Below are positions 6,805 to 13,637 of a stretch of DNA of 16,209 nucleotides, one piece after another. The stretch comes from JAEHDI01 sp035455185. Its GTDB lineage: Bacteria > Acidobacteriota > Terriglobia > Bryobacterales > Bryobacteraceae. The notes beneath the pieces are model-generated. The model worked only from the letters and a program-made list of their open reading frames with translations. It was not told the DNA's origin and did no database searches. A program made the translations under genes and the position numbers. Position 1 is the stretch's first letter; each line of letters opens with the position of its first letter. Where the stretch lies: NCBI GenBank assembly GCA_035455185.1, contig DATIFQ010000454.1, forward strand, positions 1-16,209. The letters are read 5' to 3'.

Positions 6805-7041
6805 TCAAGCGACGTTTTCCGTGCGACGAGACTCGCCCAGAATGCGCTCCATTTGGTCCTTTAGCCGCAGCTTCATCTTTTTCAGGCGGACTTCCTCCAC
6901 CTGCTCCTCTTCGGTGAGGTAGTGCCTGTCGGCAAGTTCCTTTAGTTTCTGCTTATATTCGGAGTGCTGGGTGGCCAGACGACGAAATTCTTCGTTTGTC
7001 TCTATCAAGTGCGCCTTGAGTTCTTCAAGGGTGTTTCCCAT
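6805..7041 (-). CDS. DUF465/YdcH-like small coiled-coil protein
   Basis: 78 residues. The ATG at 7041 (MGNTLEELKAHLIETNEEF) is chosen because GGGGAG lies at 7049-7054, seven bases upstream; an in-frame start at 7068 would place that site inside the gene. The protein is almost entirely helical and charged, with heptad-like LKAHLIET, YKQKLKELADRHYLTEEEQ and EVRLKKMKLRLKDQMERIL, and it lacks cysteines and membrane segments. The length and the LTEEEQxEExRLKKxKLxLKDxM block fit the DUF465/YdcH family, whose function is not established. It lies 135 bases downstream of rimI, and a strong intrinsic terminator follows, so it is either the last gene of the TPR-MFS-RimI operon or a single unit. Confidence 0.85.
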   Translation of the reverse strand: MGNTLEELKAHLIETNEEFRRLATQHSEYKQKLKELADRHYLTEEEQVEEVRLKKMKLRLKDQMERILGESRRTENVA

Positions 7042-7176
7042 TCGGTGTCTCCCCTGTGAGGTTGTCACGACGAGTCGGATACCGGAGTTCGTAGGCTCGG
7101 TGGGTGAACTTCACTTCGCTCATGAAAATCGAATGCGGCGGCCGGTCGCCTACGCTACGGCCGTCACACTTGGACA

Positions 7177-7650
7177 TTAACATGATTGCAACCGCATGAC
7201 AATCCCGTCTTCCGGAGGATCGATATAGTACCTTTGCCTGATGCCGGCCTCCTGGAATCCGAGCCGGCGGTAAAGCGCCCGGGCGCCCTCGTTCGACTGC
7301 CGGACCTCCAGGAAGATCTCCCCGGAACGGCGTGCCATTGCCTCGTGCATCAGGGCTGTCCCCACACCTCCACGCCTCGCCTCCGGAGCCACCGCCAGGT
7401 TCAGGATCTCCGTTTCCCCCGGCGCTGTCTGCCGCGCTACCACGAACCCCGCCACACATCCATCGAGCGTCGCCACCAGGCAGTCGTACGGCAGGTAGCT
7501 CTCCGGTCTCCACCGCGCCGCCTCCGGCGACGCCGTCTGGATGCGGGCGATCTCCGGCAGATCGGCCTGCGAGGCTGGCCGGATCGCCACATGGCCGAAG
7601 GACGGCCGCCGGCCCGTACGGTCCCCCTTCCACGGCCACCAGCGTTTCAT
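7177..7650 (-). CDS. rimI: RimI-like ribosomal-protein alanine N-acetyltransferase (GNAT)
   Basis: 157 residues. The ATG at 7650 overlaps the MFS stop (ATGA) and has GGAG six bases upstream, so the in-frame start at 7683 is rejected. The GNAT fold is complete: VAIRPASQADLPEIARI, the beta strand EILNLAVAPEARRGGVG with the acetyl-CoA pyrophosphate loop RRGGVG at 92-97, and the RimI signature EIFLEVRQSNEGARALYRRL at 111-130, with Tyr127 at the usual catalytic position. RimI acetylates the N-terminal alanine of ribosomal protein S18, but close paralogues act on other proteins or small amines, so the substrate is inferred. A basic, Trp-rich extension of about 20 residues (MKRWWPWKGDRTGRR) precedes the fold and is unusual. 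Co-transcription with an MFS transporter and a TPR protein gives no clear functional hint. Confidence 0.85.
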   Translation of the reverse strand: MKRWWPWKGDRTGRRPSFGHVAIRPASQADLPEIARIQTASPEAARWRPESYLPYDCLVATLDGCVAGFVVARQTAPGETEILNLAVAPEARRGGVGTALMHEAMARRSGEIFLEVRQSNEGARALYRRLGFQEAGIRQRYYIDPPEDGIVMRLQSC

Positions 7651-8834
7651 GCCCGTCTCCTTGTTCCCTGAAGGATGCTCCATGCGGCCAGCGGAAGCAG
7701 GGAGACGGCCACGAGGACCGGCGGGTAGCCGTACCGGTCTATCGTCGCCCCGAGCAGCGGGGAGATCACCGTTTGCATCGCTCCGTAAGCCGACGTAAGC
7801 ACAGCCATTCCGAAGGCCGCCCGCTCCATCCCGAAGGCGTCCAGGGGCATCGTGTAAAGATTAACGCTCCAGGCTGAAATCGCAAAAAAGCTGAACGCGA
7901 TCCCAAAAGCGGCCCAGACCGCCGTCGGCATCAGCGGTACCGCCGCCGTCCCCAGCAGCGCCACCGCGCTCACCAGGCACGCCCGCCGCCGCGCCGCGAG
8001 CGCTTCCATTCCCGCGTCGATCCACCGCAGCGACAACCAGCCGCCGAACATCCCGCCCGCATACGCGAACAGATACGGCAGCGGCGCCAGCCAGTTCGCC
8101 TTTGTCAGCGTCGTGCCGTAGGTTTCCTTGATGTACAGCGTCGTCCAGTTCGTCCAGAGTGTGTAAACGGTCATGCTCAGGAATGTGGCCACGATGAATC
8201 CTAGCATCCTTCTGTCGCGCAGCATTCCTGTTGGGCTCACTGGAGCGTTCGACGGCTCAGAAATGGCCGCCGTCTTTCGCGATGCCCACAGCCAGAGTGG
8301 AATCCAAATGAAGCCCAGCACTCCGGTGACCACGAACGCGGACCTCCATCCATGCCGCAACGCCACCCACGTTGCCAGCGGCGGAGCGACGATCGCACCG
8401 GCGCTCAGGCCGATCTGGCTCAACGCGTTTCCCAGCGCCCGCTCGCGCGCCGGCAGGTAGAGATGCAGCGCTTTTCCCGTCGCAGGCACGCCGGCCGATT
8501 CCCCCACGCCAAGCGCCGCCCGGCAAGCGAACAGCCCGCCGATGCTGTTCGCGGCGCCCGTAGCGACGCCCGCCAGGGACCACAGCCCCACTCCGACACA
8601 GATGCCACGGTTCAGTCCGAACCGGTCGATCAGCAGCCCCGCCAGAGGAGCGCACACTGCGTAGGTGATCGAGAACGCCGCCAGCACCTGCCCGTATTGG
8701 GCGTTCGTCAGGGAGAATTCGTCGCGAAGCAGCGGCGCGAGCGCGGCGAGCACCTGCCGGTCCAGGTAGTTAAGCGCCGCCGACAGGACAAACACGCCCA
8801 TGACGGCCCAGCGCACCGGGACGCGAAATCTCAC
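7647..8834 (-). CDS. MFS transporter (ACS-like anion:cation symporter family)
   Basis: 395 residues with about twelve hydrophobic segments. Residues 22-27 read NYLDRQ, preceded by VFVLSAAL and followed by VLAALAPLLRDEFSLTNAQYG, the usual start of ACS/hexuronate-type MFS carriers. The loop 2-3 motif appears as GLLIDRFGLNRG, and GVGESAGVPATGKALHLYLPARERALGNAL is the characteristic block of TM4-5. The protein should sit in the inner membrane and move small organic anions such as sugar acids, but the substrate is unknown. The ATG at 8834 overlaps the stop of the TPR gene by four bases and its own stop overlaps rimI by four bases, so the three genes are coupled. Its length is slightly shorter than the usual 420-440 residues, with no sign of truncation. 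Confidence 0.92.
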   Translation of the reverse strand: MRFRVPVRWAVMGVFVLSAALNYLDRQVLAALAPLLRDEFSLTNAQYGQVLAAFSITYAVCAPLAGLLIDRFGLNRGICVGVGLWSLAGVATGAANSIGGLFACRAALGVGESAGVPATGKALHLYLPARERALGNALSQIGLSAGAIVAPPLATWVALRHGWRSAFVVTGVLGFIWIPLWLWASRKTAAISEPSNAPVSPTGMLRDRRMLGFIVATFLSMTVYTLWTNWTTLYIKETYGTTLTKANWLAPLPYLFAYAGGMFGGWLSLRWIDAGMEALAARRRACLVSAVALLGTAAVPLMPTAVWAAFGIAFSFFAISAWSVNLYTMPLDAFGMERAAFGMAVLTSAYGAMQTVISPLLGATIDRYGYPPVLVAVSLLPLAAWSILQGTRRRA

Positions 8835-10531
8835 TGGGGGAAATCGATCACGGCGGCTTCCCCCGCCGTCCCGAGTTTGGCGTCGGGCTTCGTGAAGTAC
8901 TCGACCGTGACCCTCCTCGGTGGACGCTGCGGACCGCAGCCCAGGGTCCGGTCTCCGCCCCCCTGGATTACCACCTTTCCGGGATCGCGAATCAGGAGCC
9001 GGACCGGCCGCTTGTCCGCGCCCTCAATCACCAATCGCACCCGCCTGCCAAGACAGTCCACCTGCCGGAGCACACCCGTAATCTTCGCGTCCGCTTGCGG
9101 GCCTTCCCACCACGGCTCGACCTTCCCGCCGGGTGCGGGCGGAGTGTCTCCGCGGTTGGCCTTGTCGAGAGCCGCCTGAATGGACGCGACCGACTTCTGC
9201 TTGAGTTCCTCCAGCTCCCTCCGCTTCTCTTCCTCCTCCCGTTTCTTCTCGGCGGCCTCGAACTCGATCCGCTTGCGATCGATCTCCGCCCGCGCCTCGC
9301 GGATCTTGCCGCGCTCCTCGTCTCCCGCCGCCCGCTCGGCCGACGCCCACGCGTCTGCCGCCTCGGGGATCTTTCCCGCTGCCTGGTACGCGAGCGCCAG
9401 CGCCTGCCACGCGCCCGCGTCTCGCGGGCTGAGTTTGGCCGCTGTCGCGAGGTACTGAAGTCTCCGCTGCTTGTTCTGTTCGCGCCGCGCCATCAACGCG
9501 TACGGTTCAGCCCAACGGGGATTCAGCTTCGCCGCTTTTTCGAGCGCGGCCAATGCCTTCGCATCGTCGGCCTCCAGCCGGCCGTACTCCGCCAACGCTC
9601 GTGCGCTTGTCGTTCCCCCCGCCACCGCGGCCCCGAGCGCCTTTCGCGCCTCGTTGGCATCGCCCGCCGCAAGCGCCGCAAGCCCCAGCCCCGCCGCCGC
9701 TTCCGCCGAAGCCGGCGTCCGCTTCAGGACGGCCTCGAAGGCGCCTCGCGCCTGTGCGTTCGTTTCGGTCCTCCCCAGGTACAGGTCCGCCAGATAGAGG
9801 TCCACCACCGATGCGTCGACGGGTTGCGTCGCAAAATCCTTCAGCGGATTCAGCGTGAGCCCGTTCACCGAAGTGGTGGAGTAACTTGCCGCCCTGATGT
9901 ACGCGTCCACTTCCTTTTCGATCGCTACCGGAGACTTACCGAATGCGTTACGGTACGCCGGTTCGGGGTCTGCCCCTTGTTCGAGATTGTGGACGAGCAC
10001 CCGCAGCTTGCCGTAGTAATTCTCCGGGACGGTGAGCATATGCAGCTTCGCCCAATCCCGGGTCCGGTCGGCCTCCTGCGGAGGCTGCCCAATCGTGATG
10101 CGCAAACCGTCTGTCTCAAGCGTTGAGAGCAGTTCGACGATGCCACGTTCGATGTCCCTCGGAAGCCGTCCCACGTTTGATTCGAGCAGCGTCCGCGCAC
10201 AGTCCCGCAACATCGGGCGCGGCAACGGCTGGCGTGCCGCGAGGGCGCCGGTGTAAGCGTCGCGGCCCAGGGAGAGGCCGCCCGCTGAGGCCGGGACCTG
10301 CTTGGCTGCTTTGAAAAGCAGAATGCGGATCGGCCATGTGGAGACAACGTCCGTCTTCCCCGTGAGCCGGCCCAGTGCGTGCCGGAATTGCGTCAGTTGC
10401 GCCAGCGTGTCCCGGCCCTCGCGCTCGCCCGCGTTTGTAACTACGTGAAATGGGCCGAATCGGTACTCCACCCAGCGGTCCTGTGCGCAAGCGAGCACCG
10501 CGAAGATAAGAAGAACAGTCAGCCGGAGCAT
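8831..10531 (-). CDS. Exported TPR-repeat protein with charged coiled coil
   Basis: 566 residues from the ATG at 10531. MLRLTVLLIFAVLACAQD is a signal peptide, possibly a lipoprotein signal at the Cys. Residues about 20-220 form a globular domain (WVEYRFGPFHVVTNAGEREG, then a DALR-like helical part) resembling acidobacterial proteins with a peptidase-like N-terminus, but no HExxH is present. Residues about 230-390 hold TPR-like repeats (ASAEAAAGLGLAALAAGDAN, ALAALEKAAKLNPRWAEPYA, DAGAWQALALAYQAAGKIPE). Residues about 394-450 are a highly charged helix (KKREEEEKRRELEELKQK). A C-terminal beta domain (VRLVIEGADKRPVRLLIRDP) ends with DFPQ. It is probably a periplasmic scaffold for protein-protein contacts. 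It is the first gene of an overlapping operon with the MFS and rimI genes. Exact function is unknown. Confidence 0.88.
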   Translation of the reverse strand: MLRLTVLLIFAVLACAQDRWVEYRFGPFHVVTNAGEREGRDTLAQLTQFRHALGRLTGKTDVVSTWPIRILLFKAAKQVPASAGGLSLGRDAYTGALAARQPLPRPMLRDCARTLLESNVGRLPRDIERGIVELLSTLETDGLRITIGQPPQEADRTRDWAKLHMLTVPENYYGKLRVLVHNLEQGADPEPAYRNAFGKSPVAIEKEVDAYIRAASYSTTSVNGLTLNPLKDFATQPVDASVVDLYLADLYLGRTETNAQARGAFEAVLKRTPASAEAAAGLGLAALAAGDANEARKALGAAVAGGTTSARALAEYGRLEADDAKALAALEKAAKLNPRWAEPYALMARREQNKQRRLQYLATAAKLSPRDAGAWQALALAYQAAGKIPEAADAWASAERAAGDEERGKIREARAEIDRKRIEFEAAEKKREEEEKRRELEELKQKSVASIQAALDKANRGDTPPAPGGKVEPWWEGPQADAKITGVLRQVDCLGRRVRLVIEGADKRPVRLLIRDPGKVVIQGGGDRTLGCGPQRPPRRVTVEYFTKPDAKLGTAGEAAVIDFPQ

Positions 10532-10541
10532 CCCTGCTAAG

Positions 10542-10547
10542 AGAATA
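10542..10547 (-). promoter_or_regulatory. Putative -10 hexamer of the TPR operon
   Basis: TATTCT on the minus strand stands ten bases before the TPR start codon. AGGG next to the ATG is a poor Shine-Dalgarno site because it is only one base away. The hexamer lies just beyond the 3' end of the decayed cupin gene. Confidence 0.35.
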
Positions 10548-10556
10548 CCGTCTCCA

Positions 10557-10866
10557 CTACATCCGTGGCTGCGCCGTCACGATCAACGCCCGGGTGTGCT
10601 CCTTCGTCAGCCCGCGGTAACCGTGCGGCTGCGAGTACGAGCGACCCCTCCAGAACGTAGACGAACTCCGAGCTGTTGTGAAAATGGGGCGTTACCTCTG
10701 GGCAGATTTACGGGTTGGCGACTACACGTCCGAATGACGAACTTCCCAGAGCACAGGAGTTGGTGTTTGGGTAGCGACACGTGTTTGTCCGCCGTAGGGG
10801 ACGTCAGTCACTGACCTGCGTCCTCCAGCCGATCGCCGGACTCTGCATAATATGGAACTGTGGCAT
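10557..10866 (-). pseudogene. Decayed cupin-like gene
   Basis: On the minus strand, GGAGG (10872-10876) stands five bases before an ATG at 10866 that reads MPQFHIMQSPAIGWRTQVSD and then hits TGA at 10804. Dropping one base continues DVPYGGQTRVATQTPTPV to TAG at 10722. A third frame from 10707 reads EVTPHFHNSSEFVYVLEG, a good first cupin motif with HxH and Glu. The second frame then resumes as PHGYRG and LTKEHTRALIVTAQPRM, ending with TAG at 10557. Together they cover about 103 codons, close to a single-domain cupin, but need at least three frame changes, and the region between the two cupin motifs looks shortened. The intact ribosome site at the front and a natural-looking C-terminus argue for a recently broken gene. 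Cupins are small beta-barrel metal-binding proteins; the original role is unknown. Confidence 0.65.
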
Positions 10867-10975
10867 TGCCACCTCCAAATCTTGTTAGCATCTGAATTCT
10901 GCCTTGATGCTTTTTGTCGAGCCTATCGCAGTGTACGATTGGTAGATTCATGGACCGAAGAAACGGCTCCCGGAT

Positions 10976-10999
10976 CGACTGGCCGGATCCGGCCAGTCG
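10976..10999. repeat. 24-base perfect palindrome upstream of the DUF2157 pair
   Basis: CGACTGGCCGGA is followed immediately by its exact complement, giving a 24-base dyad centred on GGATCC. It ends 27 bases before the ATG at 11027, in the 160-base gap between the decayed cupin gene and the membrane protein pair. It may be an operator for a dimeric regulator or a hairpin in the 5' untranslated region. Confidence 0.75.
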
Positions 11000-11026
11000 C
11001 CCCACATCCTGAGAACGAGGACTTCC

Positions 11027-11971
11027 ATGACCATACTCACCCGATTGCAGCAATGGAAGGAGTCCGGCATCATATCGTCGGAACAGCACACACTGCTGGC
11101 AGGCCTCTCGCTTGGAGAACCTTTTTCTATTTTTCTTGAGCTGAATATTCTCCTCTACGCTGGTATTCTTGCGTTCGTCGCCGGCCTCGGCTGGACCGTC
11201 AGCACCTGGTCGCAGCAACTGGGCGACGTCGTCGTGCTGACCATCCTCTCCGCAATGCTCGCCGCCTCTTTTTGGTACTGCTTCTCCCGCGCGGCCGCTT
11301 GGTCCCCTGGGGAAACGCCGCCGCCCGGTCTGGTCTTCGACTACGTGCTTTACCTCGGCAGCCTCATTTGGTCCGTGGAACTCTCTTACTTTGAGACGCG
11401 GTTTCATCTGCTCTCCGGACACTGGGATCTCTATCTGCTGGCGACCGCCGGCCTGTTCTTCTTCCTCGCTTATCGTTTTGACAACCGCTTCGTGTTGTCG
11501 CTCGCTTTGTCCGCGCTCGCTGGATGGTTCGGACTCACCATCTCGCACTGGCCGTCACATCAGGACGCAGCGTACCGGCAGTACGCCATTCTTTACAGCC
11601 TGATGGTCGGCGGAGGAGGAGCGGCACTTCAGCGCGGCGGCCTGAAACCGCACTTCTTCGGCACCTATCTAAATATCGCGGCCAACGTTCTCTTTTGGGC
11701 ACTGCTCTCCGGGGTTTTCAATCGCGAGGGCTACGTCGTGTGGCTTCTCTGTCTTCTTACCGCCTGTGGCGCATCTCTCGCCTGGGGTCTGAAGCGCCGG
11801 CAGTTTTCCTTCGTCGCTTATGCCGCCGTGTACGGCTACGTGGGTGTCAGCGCGGTTCTCATTCGCGACATGCATGAAGACACTGCTGTCCTAGGCTATT
11901 TCGTCTTTACTGGTGTCGCCATGCTCGTTATGCTCGTCCAGATCGCGCGCCGCTTCGGGAGGGAAGGGTGA
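11027..11971 (+). CDS. DUF2157-like polytopic membrane protein (first of pair)
   Basis: 314 residues. The ATG at 11027 has GAGGA five to six bases upstream. A short cytoplasmic N-terminus (LQQWKESGIISSEQ, then HTLLAG) carries the W-x3-G-[IL]-[IL]-[ST]-x-E-Q motif typical of DUF2157. It is followed by about nine to ten hydrophobic segments starting near residue 37 (LLYAGILAFVAGLGW), with aromatic-rich turns such as HWDLYLLATAGLFFFLAYRF. The product should be an inner membrane protein. No catalytic motif or transporter signature is visible, and DUF2157 has no established function. It overlaps the next gene by four bases (GTGA), and both proteins share the N-terminal motif, so they are probably partner subunits derived from a duplication. 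A 24-base palindrome lies just upstream and may control both. Confidence 0.85.
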   Translation: MTILTRLQQWKESGIISSEQHTLLAGLSLGEPFSIFLELNILLYAGILAFVAGLGWTVSTWSQQLGDVVVLTILSAMLAASFWYCFSRAAAWSPGETPPPGLVFDYVLYLGSLIWSVELSYFETRFHLLSGHWDLYLLATAGLFFFLAYRFDNRFVLSLALSALAGWFGLTISHWPSHQDAAYRQYAILYSLMVGGGGAALQRGGLKPHFFGTYLNIAANVLFWALLSGVFNREGYVVWLLCLLTACGASLAWGLKRRQFSFVAYAAVYGYVGVSAVLIRDMHEDTAVLGYFVFTGVAMLVMLVQIARRFGREG

Positions 11972-13176
11972 GAGCCTACAGTGCATCCAGCGAAGAAGCT
12001 CGGCGCGCCCGCGATCTGCTGCAGGACTGGTGGGGCGAAGGTCTTCTCACCGTAGAGCAGTACCTGCGCATGGAACAAGAGACCGTTTGTGAGCTCCGCC
12101 GCACCAACATTTTCCTGCGACTAGTCCTGTTGCTTTTTACGCTGATTATCCTGGGCGCAGCGGTTGGGCTGTTTTTCGCGTTGTTTTTCTCGCATCCGGG
12201 GGAGCAAACCCTTGGTATTTTTCTGCTAATCTTCGCTGCCCTCTCTTATGCGGCAGCGGAAATCGCCGTTACCAAAGCCCAGCTCTATCGCTTCGGGATC
12301 GAGGAAGCCCTCGCCGCGTGCTCGGTCGGCTTTCTCTGTGTGGGGATGCAACTCGCGCTTTTTAGCGGTCTGTTCTCTTCCCCCACGCCTGCCCGAACTG
12401 GATTTCTGGTTCCCGCTGCTGGCGCCGCCGTTTCGCTCTGGATGTGGCATCGTTTCGGACTCCCCTATGCATCTCTTGGCGCGATGATCTTCGTCGCCTG
12501 GCTGCCCAGCTACTGGACATCGTCTCCTTCGGGGCAGCATCTGATCGTCGCGGCTGTCTACTCCGCCGGCGTGGTAATGGTGGCCGCAGTACGCCCCCGC
12601 TATCGCTTCACGTATCTCGACAGCGAATATTCGATCGCCGAAGCGCTCCTCTGGCTCGGTATCTACCTGGCTGTCAATCTCCAACTTTCGTCCGTGGACC
12701 TGCGCGGGTATTGGTGGAGTGGCTCTCGGTCCACCGCCCAATTCTCAAGGCTGTTCTACTGGGCGACTTGGGTGCTGATCTGGTGCTTGCCCCCCGTCGT
12801 GCTCGCACGCGGCCTGCGCCGGAAGGACCGATTCGTCATCGCAGTCGGCGCGCTCGCCGCCATCCTAACGCTGGTCACCAACAAGCCTTATCTTGGCTGG
12901 CAGCGGCACACCTGGGATCCCATGCTGCTGGGCGCATTCTTGATCGGTGTCGTGCTCCTCATCCGCCGTTGGCTCGCCAAGGCGCCGGGCGGAATTCACC
13001 ACGGCTTTACTGCCCAGCGCCTGTCGGGAAAGGACAAACGGTGGATGAACGTCGGGGTTGCCACAATCGGACTCGCATCGCCGAACATCGTGACGCCAAG
13101 AGGGCAAACAGGCGGCCCCGACGTCCACTTCGGTGGGGGAGATTCAGGAGGTGGAGGTGCTACCTCCGATTTCTGA
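11968..13176 (+). CDS. DUF2157-like polytopic membrane protein with Gly-rich tail (second of pair)
   Basis: 402 residues. The GTG at 11968 overlaps the stop of the previous gene, and the purine-rich GGGAGGGAAGG just before it serves as a ribosome site. Residues 1-45 are cytoplasmic and contain LLQDWWGEGLLTVEQYLRME, the same W-x3-G-LL-T-x-E-Q motif as the first protein. About ten hydrophobic segments follow, from residue 50 (LRLVLLLFTLIILGAAVGLF). The C-terminus has a soluble segment after the last helix (RRWLAKAPGG onwards) and a glycine-rich end (FGGGDSGGGGATSDF) resembling the tails of TPM-domain proteins. The two genes very likely form a membrane complex. Function is unknown; there is no recognised catalytic residue. 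The absence of cysteine-pair or ATPase motifs argues against an ABC or redox role. Confidence 0.85.
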   Translation: MRAYSASSEEARRARDLLQDWWGEGLLTVEQYLRMEQETVCELRRTNIFLRLVLLLFTLIILGAAVGLFFALFFSHPGEQTLGIFLLIFAALSYAAAEIAVTKAQLYRFGIEEALAACSVGFLCVGMQLALFSGLFSSPTPARTGFLVPAAGAAVSLWMWHRFGLPYASLGAMIFVAWLPSYWTSSPSGQHLIVAAVYSAGVVMVAAVRPRYRFTYLDSEYSIAEALLWLGIYLAVNLQLSSVDLRGYWWSGSRSTAQFSRLFYWATWVLIWCLPPVVLARGLRRKDRFVIAVGALAAILTLVTNKPYLGWQRHTWDPMLLGAFLIGVVLLIRRWLAKAPGGIHHGFTAQRLSGKDKRWMNVGVATIGLASPNIVTPRGQTGGPDVHFGGGDSGGGGATSDF

Positions 13177-13374
13177 TGCGCCGGGCAGATCGGTTATCCG
13201 GTTGTTGTGGAGTTGGACTTCGCAGACCGGTGGTTCCCGGTAACGGGTTTGGGGAAGTTAGCGCACTCGGACGCGAAACGCCCATCCCGCCCTTTTGGAG
13301 GCTGCACTCAGGGCGCGGCGACCAGAAATCTGCCGGCGGGCCGCCGCTAGCACACCGGACTGGGCAAACTCTGC

Positions 13375-13380
13375 TACTCT
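13375..13380 (+). promoter_or_regulatory. Putative -10 hexamer of the small basic protein gene
   Basis: TACTCT ends nine bases before the ATG at 13390. No clear -35 is present. The placement matches that at other first genes in this window. Confidence 0.35.
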
Positions 13381-13389
13381 TAGGGCACC

Positions 13390-13527
13390 ATGTCAGCCGC
13401 TAATGGAGATAAAGCGCGCTTCCACCGCGGACGAAAGAGGACTCTTGCACGGAGGGAGCGCAGCCGCGCGCTGCGCAAGAAACCAGCCGCCCAGCCGCCG
13501 GAGCGTCCGAGTGGCGCCACTTCATAG
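13390..13527 (+). CDS. Probable small, very basic protein of 45 residues
   Basis: The frame ATG 13390 to TAG 13527 encodes MSAANGDKARFHRGRKRT, then LARRERSRALRKKPAAQ and a proline-rich end. About a third of the residues are Arg or Lys, concentrated in residues 8-33, where they would form one charged helix; the tail is PPERPSGATS. A weak AGGG lies seven bases before the start, and a -10-like TACTCT is nine bases before it. The composition suggests nucleic-acid or ribosome binding, though that is inference. It is the only gene-like content of the 461-base gap between the DUF2157 pair and the GH51 gene; I see nothing in 13177-13374 beyond a weak hairpin. Longer overlapping frames here look less protein-like. 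It could be spurious; conservation of this frame in relatives would decide. Confidence 0.5.
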   Translation: MSAANGDKARFHRGRKRTLARRERSRALRKKPAAQPPERPSGATS

Positions 13528-13613
13528 TCCCGCGGCCGAACATCTGGCCAGGGTCTAGGCGGCTCGGTCCGGTCGCCTTCATGGCCCGAGGCCCGCCGCC
13601 GCTCTCTCGCTCC

Positions 13614-13630
13614 GGAGTCTGTTAGACTCC
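13614..13630 (+). promoter_or_regulatory. -10 hexamer within an inverted repeat before the GH51 gene
   Basis: GGAGTCT (13614-13620) and AGACTCC (13624-13630) are exact complements with a three-base gap. The -10-like TAGACT (13623-13628) falls inside the right arm, and the start codon follows seven bases after the repeat. A regulator bound here would block transcription. No clear -35 is seen. Confidence 0.45.
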
Positions 13631-13637
13631 TGCTGGT

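Noticed and set aside
7028..7123. Short minus-strand frame beginning MSEVKFTHRAYELRYP between rimI and the DUF465 gene
   Set aside because: It has no Shine-Dalgarno site and runs across the well-supported ribosome site and start of the DUF465 gene; no family is recognised.
10808..11548. Minus-strand 246-codon frame opposite the first DUF2157-like gene
   Set aside because: It is low-complexity, charged sequence antisense to a clear membrane protein with a good ribosome site.
13236..13247. Mini-hairpin CCCG-GTAA-CGGG downstream of the DUF2157 pair
   Set aside because: Four base pairs only, with a short TTT afterwards; expected by chance in this base composition.
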